This document shows, one piece after another, positions 55,004 through 64,000 of a stretch of DNA of 64,000 nt. The DNA comes from Galeopsis tetrahit (Eukaryota > Streptophyta > Magnoliopsida > Lamiales > Lamiaceae), in assembly GCA_963675135.1 (NCBI GenBank), contig OY776120.1, positions 10,382,001 to 10,446,000 on the forward strand, in the 5' to 3' direction. The stretch's first letter is position 1; each line of letters begins with the position of its first letter. Below the pieces are notes generated by a model. It did not search any database. It was given only the letters and a program-made list of their open reading frames with translations, and had not been told where the DNA came from. Made by a program: the position numbers and the translations under genes.

Positions 55004-56008
55004 CAGTATAAACTCTATAAATTAATAATCATGGGACCACCAAAATTTATTAATTAAAAGAGTTATTAATTTATCTATAAATTAATAATTATTAATTTAT
55101 ATATTAATTAATATTTTATTAACTTATATATTAATTAATATTTTATTAATTTATAGAAACACTCTTTCAAACTTCCACTTGTAAGTATTTATTGTATATC
55201 AAATGAATGACCTAATTTAAAACAATCCTTCAATCTTACCTTATTATACTTCTTGTGTTCATTGTGTCAGTTTATGAACATTAAAAAATATTTTCAATAT
55301 AAATATACAAGATCAAAATATGCTAACACAAACAAATCATACACACAACATGACTTCTCATCTTACGGGTGTGAAACAAATAACAATGACCGACGAGATT
55401 CGAAAAGCATTATGCAAGCACAACAAGGATAATTCAAGTCTCACTAAAAAAAGTAAAAAATAATTGCAAGAATTTAATTTAGTACGTAACTATTGTTTGC
55501 AAGTGAGTCAAGCGACAATATCAAATACAATTAAGCGATCTTTAGAGTATCTCTCACTTGCTCCCGAAAGAGGTGATGTAAGCGACGCAAACCGGCAAAA
55601 TTTCCTAATCTAGAAAAATCTATCTATGAATGGATTCTTCAATATGAAGAACACGTTGAATAATTTCTTGGTGAGCTATGAGAAAGCGACACTAGAAGTT
55701 CTTACAATGAAAAGGAAAATTAGAGATGAGATTAAAGGTGAAATTGATTTCAACAAAAATAAAAAAACTAAAGACAATTGAGTTATTTTTCAAGAAACAT
55801 TCATAAATCATTCATGTAATATGTAGTATATAAGGAATTATTAATTTATATTTTATATGGGGTCTATAGAAATTATAAAAAATGTATTATCTTATAATTT
55901 TAGCGAGTTTATTAATTTAGCACGCTATCCCCGAGTCGGGACCGACTAAAAATATTATCTTAGAGAGTTTATTAATTTATCGAGTATTAATTTATAGAGT
56001 TTCTAATG
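55004..56008 (+). mobile_element. Decayed pogo-like Tc1/mariner element
   Basis: Inverted ends are CAGTATAAACTCTATAAATT and, at the right, the inverse of CATTAGAAACTCTATAAATT, flanked by TA (55002-55003 and 56009-56010). The interior plus strand holds a decayed helix-turn-helix of CENP-B/pogo type: MTDEIRKALCKHNKDNSSLT, then VSQATISNTIKRSLEYLS and KPAKFPNLEKSIYEWILQYE in shifting frames. The DDE catalytic part is missing, so it is non-autonomous. Confidence 0.85.
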
Positions 56009-56850
56009 TACTTTTATTCATCCCTTTTAACGTTCCATAAGTTATACATTTCATTCTTTGACATACTCACTATGTTTTCATATTTCTCTCCACCTCAACA
56101 ACTTACTACACATATCTCCCTTATATACTAATTCTGAATTTTATTATGCTGACATGGCTTCTCAAAAAGCCTCCAGTTTTACAATCTCTTAAATTCTGTA
56201 ATTTTGATTTATTTTTTAAAATATTTTTCTCTTTCCTCTCCTTTGCAGTTTTCTTAATTTTCTCTGTACTCTAACTTTTCTTTTTTACAATTTTTTAACT
56301 TTTAAATTTCTGTTAATTTTTTTTTTTTTTATAATCTCGCTAATTATTTACGCGAGTCTCATACTAGTAATATTATATTCTTTAGTGTGAAAATTGTAAA
56401 AAAAAAACATGAAAGTAAAACTGAACTTAAATCGTAAATTAATTAACAAATAATCGATTTTGACTGATTTTTCTCGACTGAACTTCAAAAACGATTTTAA
56501 AGGGATAGCTGGACCGGATGAATGACCGGTTCCCGGTTCGCTCTAAAAACAATGATTTTAAGTTTTTAACTCCAATTCATAAAAAAGGTAATCTTTTTAA
56601 GGAGTTAATTGGCTAAAAATAGAAAAACAAAAGTATATTGAGGCTAGTTTTAGTGAAGCCTCACGTGTTAAGATGAATGACCCAGTTTCACTTTGTTAAA
56701 CTGTGGTCAATTAAGCTCACACAAGCCAGGTGTCCACCTCCATGCATTTGCCTATATGAACCCCCCTCCCCTTCTTCATTTTCATCTTCGTTTTAATATT
56801 CACAACAACATCTCATATATTATCTTTTTTCTCTCATTTTCAAAACTACG
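56009..56850. promoter_or_regulatory. Upstream region of the GA2ox gene
   Basis: AT-rich sequence without ORFs. CCTATATGAACC near 56750 is a plausible TATA box about 100 bases upstream of the GA2ox ATG, and CACAACAACATC near 56802 resembles a plant leader. No other regulatory site is claimed. Confidence 0.4.
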
Positions 56851-57688
56851 ATGGTGGTATTATCTTACCCAGCTGTTGAAGATGTAACAGCGTTCACAGC
56901 ATGCAAGCCCCCGTCAGCTGCCTTATTTCCAGAGGCAGTGGTCCCTGTAATAGATCTAGAGGATCCTAATGCCAAAACCCTCTTAGTTGAGGCCTGTATT
57001 GACATTGGCTTTTTCAAGGTCACCAATCATGGCTTTTCCATGGATTTTTTGAACAAATTTGAGGCCGAGTGCATTGAGTTCTTCGAACTGAGCCAGGACG
57101 AGAAGCAGAAATCCGGCCCTCCCGCCCCGTTCGGCTTCAGCTCCAAGGGCATAGGCCGGAACGGGCAAGTCGGGTGGGCCGAGTTCCTCCTCCTCTGCGC
57201 CAAATGCCACACTCGTGTCCCCGGAATTTCAGACACTCTCTGGTAAGTTTTTTAAAAAACTGTGCTCACTTTCCTTATTTCACTGCCAAAAGTCTGTTTA
57301 CCAGAACTGCTACTGTGCTTACTTTTCTTATTTGTTTGTCTGAATTGACTGTTTTGATGCACAGGACGCTTGTGACGGAGTACGTCCAAGCAGTAAAAGG
57401 CATGGCCTGTTTGGTTGCGGAGATGATAGCCGTAGGATTGGGACATGCGGATAAGCATGTCCTGAGCAGACTGATGAGGGAAATAGAAGGGCGACTCGTT
57501 CTTTTGGGTTAACTACTATCCGACATTTTCGGATATTAAAGAATTGCGTGGTTGGAGCTTGATTGGGTTTGGTGAACACACTGACCCGCAGATTCTCTTC
57601 GTTTTAAGGTCAAACAGCGCTTCCGGACTACAGATTTGTCTTAAAAATGGTGCATGGGCCACTGTCCCCTCTGATAACACCACATTTT
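56851..57688 (+). pseudogene. GA2ox: Gibberellin 2-beta-dioxygenase (C19 GA2ox type), frameshifted and interrupted
   Basis: Exon 1 (56851-57242) reads MVVLSYPAVEDVTAFTACK, then VPVIDLEDPNAKTLLVEACI, GFFKVTNHGF, PFGFSSKGIGRNGQVGWAEF. This is the N-terminal half of a 2-oxoglutarate/Fe(II) oxygenase of the gibberellin 2-oxidase group, which deactivates gibberellins by 2-beta-hydroxylation. The intron is 57243-57364 (GTAAGT...ACAG). Exon 2 continues TLVTEYVQAVKGMACLVAEM, but one extra G near 57492 shifts the frame; the second frame then gives NYYPTFSDIKELRGWSLIGF GEHTD, with the first two iron ligands (His, Asp). Copia-3 interrupts it at 57689, just after SDNTTF. The last His and the 2-oxoglutarate-binding Arg are not in the window. 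The product is non-functional. Confidence 0.9.
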
Positions 57689-58693
57689 TGTTGGAAACTG
57701 CTTACGCCGTGTAAACTGCAATATCAAAAATATTAGAGTAACAAATAAATAATACAAATAAGTCGAGTCAAGGGAATCCCTTTTCCCACAGAACAGAATA
57801 CGCCCAGGATAGTGCTCGACTGTTACGGCGTTCCGTTCCCAAAGGTAAAACGACTTTCACTTCTTACACAGTAGCACCACTGTATAAGAAGTATCGGCGA
57901 ACGTACTTAGTACGAACTGAACACTCTCGGATATAAATCCGGCACAAGAAAGAACAGTGTAAGGCTTTCGGGATCTCAACACACTACGTAGGGACGAAAG
58001 GAGAGTAGAAGGATTGAGGGGCGAATTTCAGCGTATGGAATTATGAGGGAAGAGTCTGATATTTATAGGCAGAATAAACCCTGGGAGGGAGAGGAAAACG
58101 CGTGGGCCCAGGCCCGATTTTTGGGAATATATCGCGAAAATATCGCAGCAGTTGAGATAATATCTCGCACGTGGATAAGTCTTGAAGACCAAGTTTGAGA
58201 CTTCCAGATAATTCTGGAACATTCTTGAAGTAGTTCGAATGGGCCGAGCCCATTCCTGAGTTGGGCTTTCGGAGTTTTTGGGTCTGCAAAAAGATAGGCG
58301 GGCCCCAAAGACCACCAAAGACCAATTGCCGAAGCCGAAGCCGAGCCGAACGGGCGGGCGCGCGCGTGTGGCTCTTAGAGGAGAGTACCTCTTTTAGGTA
58401 GTTGAACTACCATACTACTTCAATACCTTTATACATCATAAATGTTTTGTAGGTTTCCTATGTGGGACAATTTCCCACATTCTCAAACTTCCAAGTTGAA
58501 ACCCTTCAACTTCAACAATTAATTTCTCACTCACCTTAACTCGGTTTTGAGATATTAAATATACCACGTTCATCTACTCCGCGAGTAGATCGACTATGTC
58601 ACGTTCAATTATTTCTTAATTAACGTTTAGTCCGTCTAATTAATTAATTAGATAAGGGTGTCAAAACCCAATTAATTCCCATTAATTCCAACA
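57689..58693 (-). repeat. Copia-3 3' LTR
   Basis: 1005 bp with perfect 8-bp inverted tips TGTTGGAA/TTCCAACA. The overlapping minus-strand ORFs at 58028-58325 fall inside it and are not genes. Confidence 0.9.
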
Positions 58694-59197
58694 ATCCCCC
58701 ACATGAGTGAAAATCGTATCTATACAACATCAGACTCAGTGTTCAGTTCGAGTGAGATCTCCGTGCTTCCGGATAAGTGGTTTTTGGCCTTGAACTTTCC
58801 GTAGCCAAACACTATCGGATATACCGGCGGCTTAGTGGACGCGATGCCTTGAACTATTCCTCCATAGTGTATACCTAGACAACAGTGTCAGCACACTTTG
58901 ATCTCGTCTTTGTAACGTTCTCACGTTTTTGTCCGTTTTGGCCATGGACGTCCTTTGTATTCATAAATGTTTGGTCGAAGCGGCCCTCACTTCTCATTTA
59001 TATAGGTAACTTCCTTTCGAGTATCCCGTTATACTCTAGGAATCATTAAGAGTCGAAGACTCAGCCTTTACCACATCTTACGGGTCGTTAACACTTGAGA
59101 TAGTGCTGTCCGAAATAGCCGTAATTTTCAAGTGTTTTATCACTAACCTCCACAGCTTCGTTTTCCCATTGAACCAAGTTCTTGGGATCTCCAGTCA
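58694..59197 (-). other. Copia-3 3' untranslated region
   Basis: From the purine tract to the end of RNase H. No frame of note. Confidence 0.5.
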
Positions 59198-61720
59198 TCA
59201 TGGTTGGGTTACCACTGCTTTGGTTTTTATTGTGGGTTTTAGACCCATTCCTTCTACCAGCTTGTTCAATTGATCTCGGTTTATGCTCTTCGTGAGCGGA
59301 TCCGCTATATTGTCCTTCGTATTGACATAATCAATGGACATTACTCCAGTGGAGATCAATTCTCTAACGGAGTTGTGTCGACGACGTATGTGTCTCGACT
59401 TTCCGTTGTACATGACATTCGTAGCTCTCCCAATGGCAGTTTGACTGTCACAGTGTATCGTCACCGCAGGTACCGGCTTTTTCCAACATGGAATGTCTTC
59501 CAGAAAATTACGCAACCATTCAGCCTCTGCAGCGGCTAGGTCTAACGCTATAAATTCTGATTCCATTGTGGAACGAGCAATACATGTTTATTTCTTGGAC
59601 CTCCACGACACTTCTGCTCCTCCAATAGTGAATACATATCCACTGGTGGACAGCGAGTCTTTCGTGTCTGATATCCAATTTGCATCACTGTATCCTTCGA
59701 CTACAGCTGGATGTCTTGTGTAGTGAAGTCCATAATCAATGGTGTACTTCAAGTATCGTAATACCCTTTTCAACGCTTTCCAGTGCTCATGACTTGGATT
59801 GTTCGTGTATTGACTCAACTTGTTTACCGAACATGCAAGATCAGGGCGTGTACAGTTCGTGATGTACATCACACTTCCAATGATCCTTGCGTATTCCAGT
59901 TGAGCCACTGGTTCTCCTCTATTCTTTTTCAAGTAAACATTGAGTTCCAAAGGTGTCTTAGCAGGTGGATCGTCAAGGCCTTAAATGCTTTAGTACCTTC
60001 TCCACATAGTGAGATTGTGTCAAGGAAATTCCATTAGACGTTTTCTCTATCTTGATTCCAAGAATCACATCTGCTAATCCCATGACTTTCATGTCAAAGT
60101 TTCTACTTAACATGTTCTTCGTATTAACTATGATATCGTGATTGTTACTCATGATTAACATGTCATCGACATATAAGCACACAATAACATATCCAGTTGG
60201 TGTATCCTTCACATACACACACTTATCGCATTCGTTAATTCGAAACCCATTTGACAGCATTGTACTGTCAAATTTCAAGTGCCACTGTTTTGGAGCTTGC
60301 TTATGTCCATACAGTGATCGAACGAGTTTGCACACCTTTTTCTCGTTTCCAGGAGCAACATATCCTTCAGGTTGCTCCATGTATATTTCAGCATCCATCT
60401 CACCATTAAGAAACGCCATCTTAACGTCCATTTGGTGTATTTCGAGATTGTGCAACGCAGCAATGGCGACTAACACCCGAATGGAGGTTATCCTTGTCAC
60501 TGGTGAGTATGTATCGAAGAAATCATACCCTTCCTTTTGTTTAAACCCCTTTGCAACAAGACGAGCTTTGTACTTATCAACAGATCCATCTGCTTTGTAC
60601 TTTCTTCTAAGGATCCACTTGCATCCTAAGGGCTTACAACCTTTGGGGAGGTCAACCAACTCCCATGTGTGGTTTAAGAGAATAGACTCGTATTCACTTT
60701 TTATGGCTTCCTTCCAGAGGTGTGCATCTGGTCTTGCCATAGCTTCTTTGATAGTTTTAGGTTCATCTTCCTCCAAAACATAAGTAATGAAGTCTGAACT
60801 AAAATCTTTATCAATTCTAGCTCTCTTACTGCGTCTCGGTTCTTCACTCTCTTGAGTGGAAGGACTAACAGTGTCGTCTGTTGCTTCGAGAGTTCTCTTA
60901 CTCGAACTCACTTCCTCTTTCTCCTTAAGAGGAAAGATACTTTCAAAGAACACTGCGTTCCTTGACTCTATTGTAGTGCCTTCTGTCATATCCGGTACTT
61001 CGGATTTGTGAATCAGAAATCGATAGGCACTACTGTTTGAAGCATATCTTATAAAGATACAATCGACTGTTTTAGGGTCGATCTTAACTTGTTTAGGAAG
61101 TGGTACTTCAACCTTAGCCAAACACCCCCACACTTTGAGGTATTGGTATGAAGGTTTTCGTTTCCTCCATATTTCATAAGGAGTTTGATCCTTAGTTTTG
61201 TGAGGAATCTTATTCAGAATGTGGTTAGCCGACATAATGGCTTCCCCCACAAGTTCTGAGGTAGACCAGAGCTGATTAACTTGCGTTCATCATCTCCTTT
61301 AGTGTTCGGTTTTTCCTTTCCGCAACACCATTAGACTGAGGTGAGTAAGGGGCTGTCGTTTGATGTATAATCCCTGATTCAATACATAATTGTTCAAACG
61401 GAGCTACGTACTCTTCATCTCTATCGCTACGAATTTATTTAATTCGAGTGTCCAATCGATTCTCTACTTCATTTTTATAACGTTTAAAAGCTTCTATATC
61501 TTCGTCTTTACTTCTTAAAGGATAAACGTAGCAGAATAGTGTACAATCATCAATGAAATTAATAAAGTACATTTTCCCTCCTCGTGTGGAGCTTTTACTC
61601 GAATGTGATTTTTCATGATGAACAAATCCACATTACTTGTGGAAAACATTCCACTGAATTCAACCATTTTAGGTTTTTCCATATTTAGCTTTAAGGTCAC
61701 ACCTTAGCTACCCTTTTCAT
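59198..61720 (-). pseudogene. Copia-3 pol remnant (integrase, RT, RNase H)
   Basis: Integrase is at 61720-61250 with several breaks: FINFIDDCT near 61560, then SDRDEEY after a TAA, and NGVAERKNRTLKEMM near 61300. RT is in the long frame 61250-59973 (WELVDLPKGCKPLGCKWILR, QMDVKMAFLNGEMDAEIYME, CLYVDDMLIMS). A frame change near 59960 leads to 59950-59588 and, after a TAA in KK*TCIARSTMESEF, RNase H at 59566-59198 ending NIADPLTKSINRDQLNKL. It is recognisable as Copia by order and motifs, and is clearly non-functional. Confidence 0.9.
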
Positions 61721-62220
61721 TCAAACATGTCGACGGAGACCTCTCTCCCTCACATTTGAATGTTTCCATGTGAGGAGATGCATATCCCCACATTCGAGCT
61801 GCTTGCCACTTTATTTGTGAATTTCTCTTATTCACCAAATTTGGACACAACCTCGATACATTGAAAAATCGATCTTTGATTTTTCTTTTATTGGAATTAT
61901 TTCCAACTTCAAAATTAATTTAATCTGTAGTCAACATACCAAAATTAAATTCAATTTCAAATGTGACTTTTATTGTCACTCGTGACTCGAGCATAATTTT
62001 CGATCACATTATACTAGTCAAAATCTTTTGAACTAAATTCAAAACAAATTTATGCTCTCGAGCACAAATATTTAATTCCCAGAGATAATTAATAATTAAA
62101 TTTGGATATTCCTCAGTAATTATCCAAATTTTAATTAATTATTAATTTATTTTATTCTGTAATTAATTGACAAAGTCAATTCTGTTCTCAGAATACATCA
62201 ACTATGTTTAAGCCGGAGAT
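61721..62220 (-). other. Copia-3 interior upstream of pol
   Basis: AT-rich. No gag, zinc knuckle or protease motif could be read in any frame. Confidence 0.5.
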
Positions 62221-62227
62221 GTTGTCC

Positions 62228-62440
62228 ACGAAGCCATGCTCCTACGAAGCCATGCTCTATATCAACGAAGCCATGCTCCTACGAAGCCATGCTCTGTATC
62301 AATGAAGCCATGCTCCTACATGCTCCAACGAAGCCATGCTACTACATGCTCCAACGAAGCCATGCTCCTACGAAGCCATGCTCCTACGAAGCCATGCTCT
62401 CTACAAAGCCATGCTCGAAGCCATGCTCCTATTAAATATG
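62228..62440. repeat. Minisatellite of CGAAGCCATGCTC units
   Basis: About thirteen copies of a 13-17-bp unit (ACGAAGCCATGCTCCT with variants such as TATATCA or TACATGCTCCA spacers). The 75-codon plus-strand ORF across it is a translated repeat. Confidence 0.9.
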
Positions 62441-62444
62441 CTTT

Positions 62445-62625
62445 GATACTCCTGATTAATTGATGTAATTAATCAATTTAATCCTCTCGATTAATTGATT
62501 TAATTAAATCCAATTTAATCCTCTTTGATTAATTACGGTAATTAATCAATTTATCAGCACATCCTCTAATTTAATCCTATAGATTAATTGATGTGCAATT
62601 CCAATTTAATTTAATTGGATTTTCA
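62445..62625. repeat. AATTAATTGATTAATT-rich low-complexity tract
   Basis: Repeated TTAATCCTC and GATTAATTGAT words, palindromic and AT-rich. Confidence 0.7.
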
Positions 62626-62639
62626 GGCACGCCCCTCGA

Positions 62640-63240
62640 GTAAGCGCCTGCAGCTAAATGGATAGTTCCAATTTAATTGGATTTCAGGCGTGCTCTCAGA
62701 TTTCTGCGTGGTGCAGAAACTCTTCTTAGAATCACCAGACCTCTCAAATCTGAGAATCCGAGAATCACCAGATCTCTCAAATCCATGAGTAAGCGCCTGT
62801 AGCTCAATGGATGGAGGCCACCTCCCAATGTTCCTGTAGCTCAATGGATGGAGGCCACCTCCCATAACATAGGGAGGTTTAGACCAACTCTCAGAATTTA
62901 ATCTGGAGCTTTATACCAACTCCCAAAATTTAATCTGGAGTTTTAGACCAACTCCCAGAATTTAATCTGGAGTAAGAATTGGAGAAGGCGGTTTTCCCCT
63001 TTTATTAAGGAGTAAATACTTACAGTAATTATCCAAACTTTAATTAATTAATTATCCGAAGATAAATAAATTAATATCAAAAATCAATTCTGTTCTCAGA
63101 ATTACCAAATCTCATCCGCGCCTGCAGCTCAATGGATAGACAAAAAGTCCCAATATCCAAAAATCAATTCTGTTCTCATAATCACCAAATCTCATCCCGC
63201 GAGAAGGCGCCTGCAGCTCAATGGATAGACAGAAAGTCCC
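62640..63240 (+). repeat. Repeated tRNA-Arg-like 5' halves and short tandem units
   Basis: The word GCGCCTG.AGCTCAATGGAT occurs, in full or with its first bases missing, near 62644, 62790, 62835, 63118 and 63207. It resembles the acceptor and D-arm half of plant tRNA-Arg(CCU), and the last copies continue into CAGAAAGTCCC, also tRNA-like. It is not a complete tRNA. Intervening units are ACTCCCAGAATTTAATCTGGAG (three copies, 62885-62975) and an 85-90-bp tandem (63077-63245). Confidence 0.65.
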
Positions 63241-63407
63241 AATATCGAAAAGGGAGACGCTTCCTTATTAGCATCGTTGCCAATATTTTCAGTACCATGT
63301 ACTGCTTCCGTATCAACCGGATCAACATCCATGTTATCATTCATCTTTGATATTTTAATTAATTTAATTAGGTCCGAAAATATTAATTATATATTCTGTT
63401 CTGCGAT

Positions 63408-63852
63408 TGTTGGAAACTGCTTACGCCGTGTAAACTGCAATATCAAAAATATCAGAGTAACAAATAAATAATACAAATAAGTCGAGTCAAGGGAATCCCT
63501 TTTCCCGCAGAACAGAATACGCCCAGGATAGTGCTCGACTGTTACGGCGTTCCGTTCCCAAAGGTAAAACGACTTTCACTTCTTACACAGTAGCACCACT
63601 GTATAAGAAGTATCGGCGAACGTACTTAGTACGAACTGAACACTCTCGGATATAAATTCGGCACAAGAAAGAATAGTGTAAGGCTTTCGGGAGCTCAACA
63701 CACTGCCTAGGGACGAAAGGAGAGTAGAAGGAAGAAGAGTAGAAGGATTGAGGGGCGAATTTCAGCGTATGGAATTATGAGGGAAGAGTCTGATACGTGG
63801 ATAAGTCTTGAAGACTGAATCTTGAAGACCAAGTTTGAGACTTCCAGATAAT
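63408..63852 (-). repeat. Copia-3 5' LTR, truncated
   Basis: Matches the first part of the left LTR with several substitutions and one 16-bp duplication (AGTAGAAGGAAGA). It then loses about 95 bp between GTCTGATA and CGTGGATAAG and stops matching after CTTCCAGATAAT. Confidence 0.85.
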
Positions 63853-64000
63853 GACATTTACGTAATAGAATCTGTATCAAAAAAAAAAAAACATTTAATA
63901 GAATCATTCCAAAATGACATTACTTACGAGGAGGTTGACTGCATTGGACCACAAAAACTATCAATTACGTTATTATATAAATAAATAAAAAAAAAGACCA
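63853..64000. other. Sequence beyond the truncated LTR
   Basis: AT-rich, with a poly-A run and ACATTT.ATAGAAT repeated twice. It does not read as the missing part of GA2ox. Confidence 0.4.

Larger units (their letters stand above)
57689..63852 (-). mobile_element. Decayed Ty1/Copia element Copia-3 interrupting GA2ox
   Basis: The left LTR (57689-58693) runs TGTTGGAAAC...TTCCAACA. The next bases inward read, on the minus strand, as GTGTGGGGGAT-like purines, so this is the 3' LTR and the element runs right to left. The right LTR (from 63408) is cut short near 63852 and has an internal deletion of about 95 bp. Pol remnants are at 59198-61720. No gag is recognisable between 61720 and 63400; the space holds tandem repeats. 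No primer site for tRNA-Met is seen next to 63407. LTRs differ at many sites, so it is older than the other two Copia elements. Confidence 0.88.

Noticed and set aside
62228..62440. CRISPR-like array
   Set aside because: Direct repeats are immediately adjacent with no unique spacers of constant length, in a plant retrotransposon. This is a minisatellite.

Overview
This window is plant nuclear DNA, from a flowering plant and probably a eudicot. The genes have introns with GT..AG borders, the composition is AT-rich, and nearly all the sequence is transposable element (TE) or TE debris. No bacterial operon, CRISPR array, rRNA gene or intact cellular gene is visible. The only host gene at a plausible native site is the 5' part of a gibberellin 2-oxidase (56851-57688). 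It is frameshifted and then cut by an LTR retrotransposon.

Layout. (1) 1-10465: the larger part of a CACTA (En/Spm) transposon, CACTA-A. Its genes (TNP2-type transposase, TNPA-like protein) are on the minus strand. A long AGCGACGAAA subterminal array leads to the right end, which closes with TTTCTTGTAGTG. The left end lies outside the window. (2) 10466-16225: a segment repeated in inverted orientation at 53640-54275. In this copy it is split by a young 4.6-kb Copia element (11266-15905, target duplication GAAGG). (3) 17828-20512: a Mutator-like non-autonomous element with 9-bp target duplications and arms of about 1 kb that can fold back, holding a nested hAT-type MITE. (4) 22647-53144: a nest of TEs whose borders can each be resolved: Stowaway-like MITE > hAT element (22839-53035) > second CACTA element, CACTA-B (23377-49942) > PIF/Harbinger-like element (30823-48201) > 13.4-kb Sirevirus-type Copia (33146-46542). 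The PIF-like layer carries pieces of host genes: a leucine aminopeptidase exon, a first exon resembling DUF3754 proteins, and an unrecognised exon, all on one strand. CACTA-B carries TNP2, a TNPA-like gene and an Ulp1-type protease domain. A tRNA-derived SINE and a second Stowaway MITE sit in other layers. (5) 53147-56850: old repeats and a decayed pogo-like element (55004-56008). (6) 56851-63852: GA2ox pseudogene interrupted by a decayed minus-strand Copia element with about 1-kb LTRs. The leader of that element is full of small tandem repeats, some resembling the 5' half of a tRNA-Arg.

The genes do not form one pathway. Each transposase acts, or once acted, on the ends of its own element. 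The Sirevirus looks recently active: its LTRs differ at about two sites by eye and its three ORFs are long and open. The hAT, CACTA-B and first Copia ORFs carry premature stops in otherwise open frames. All identifications are from reading motifs; no database search was possible.
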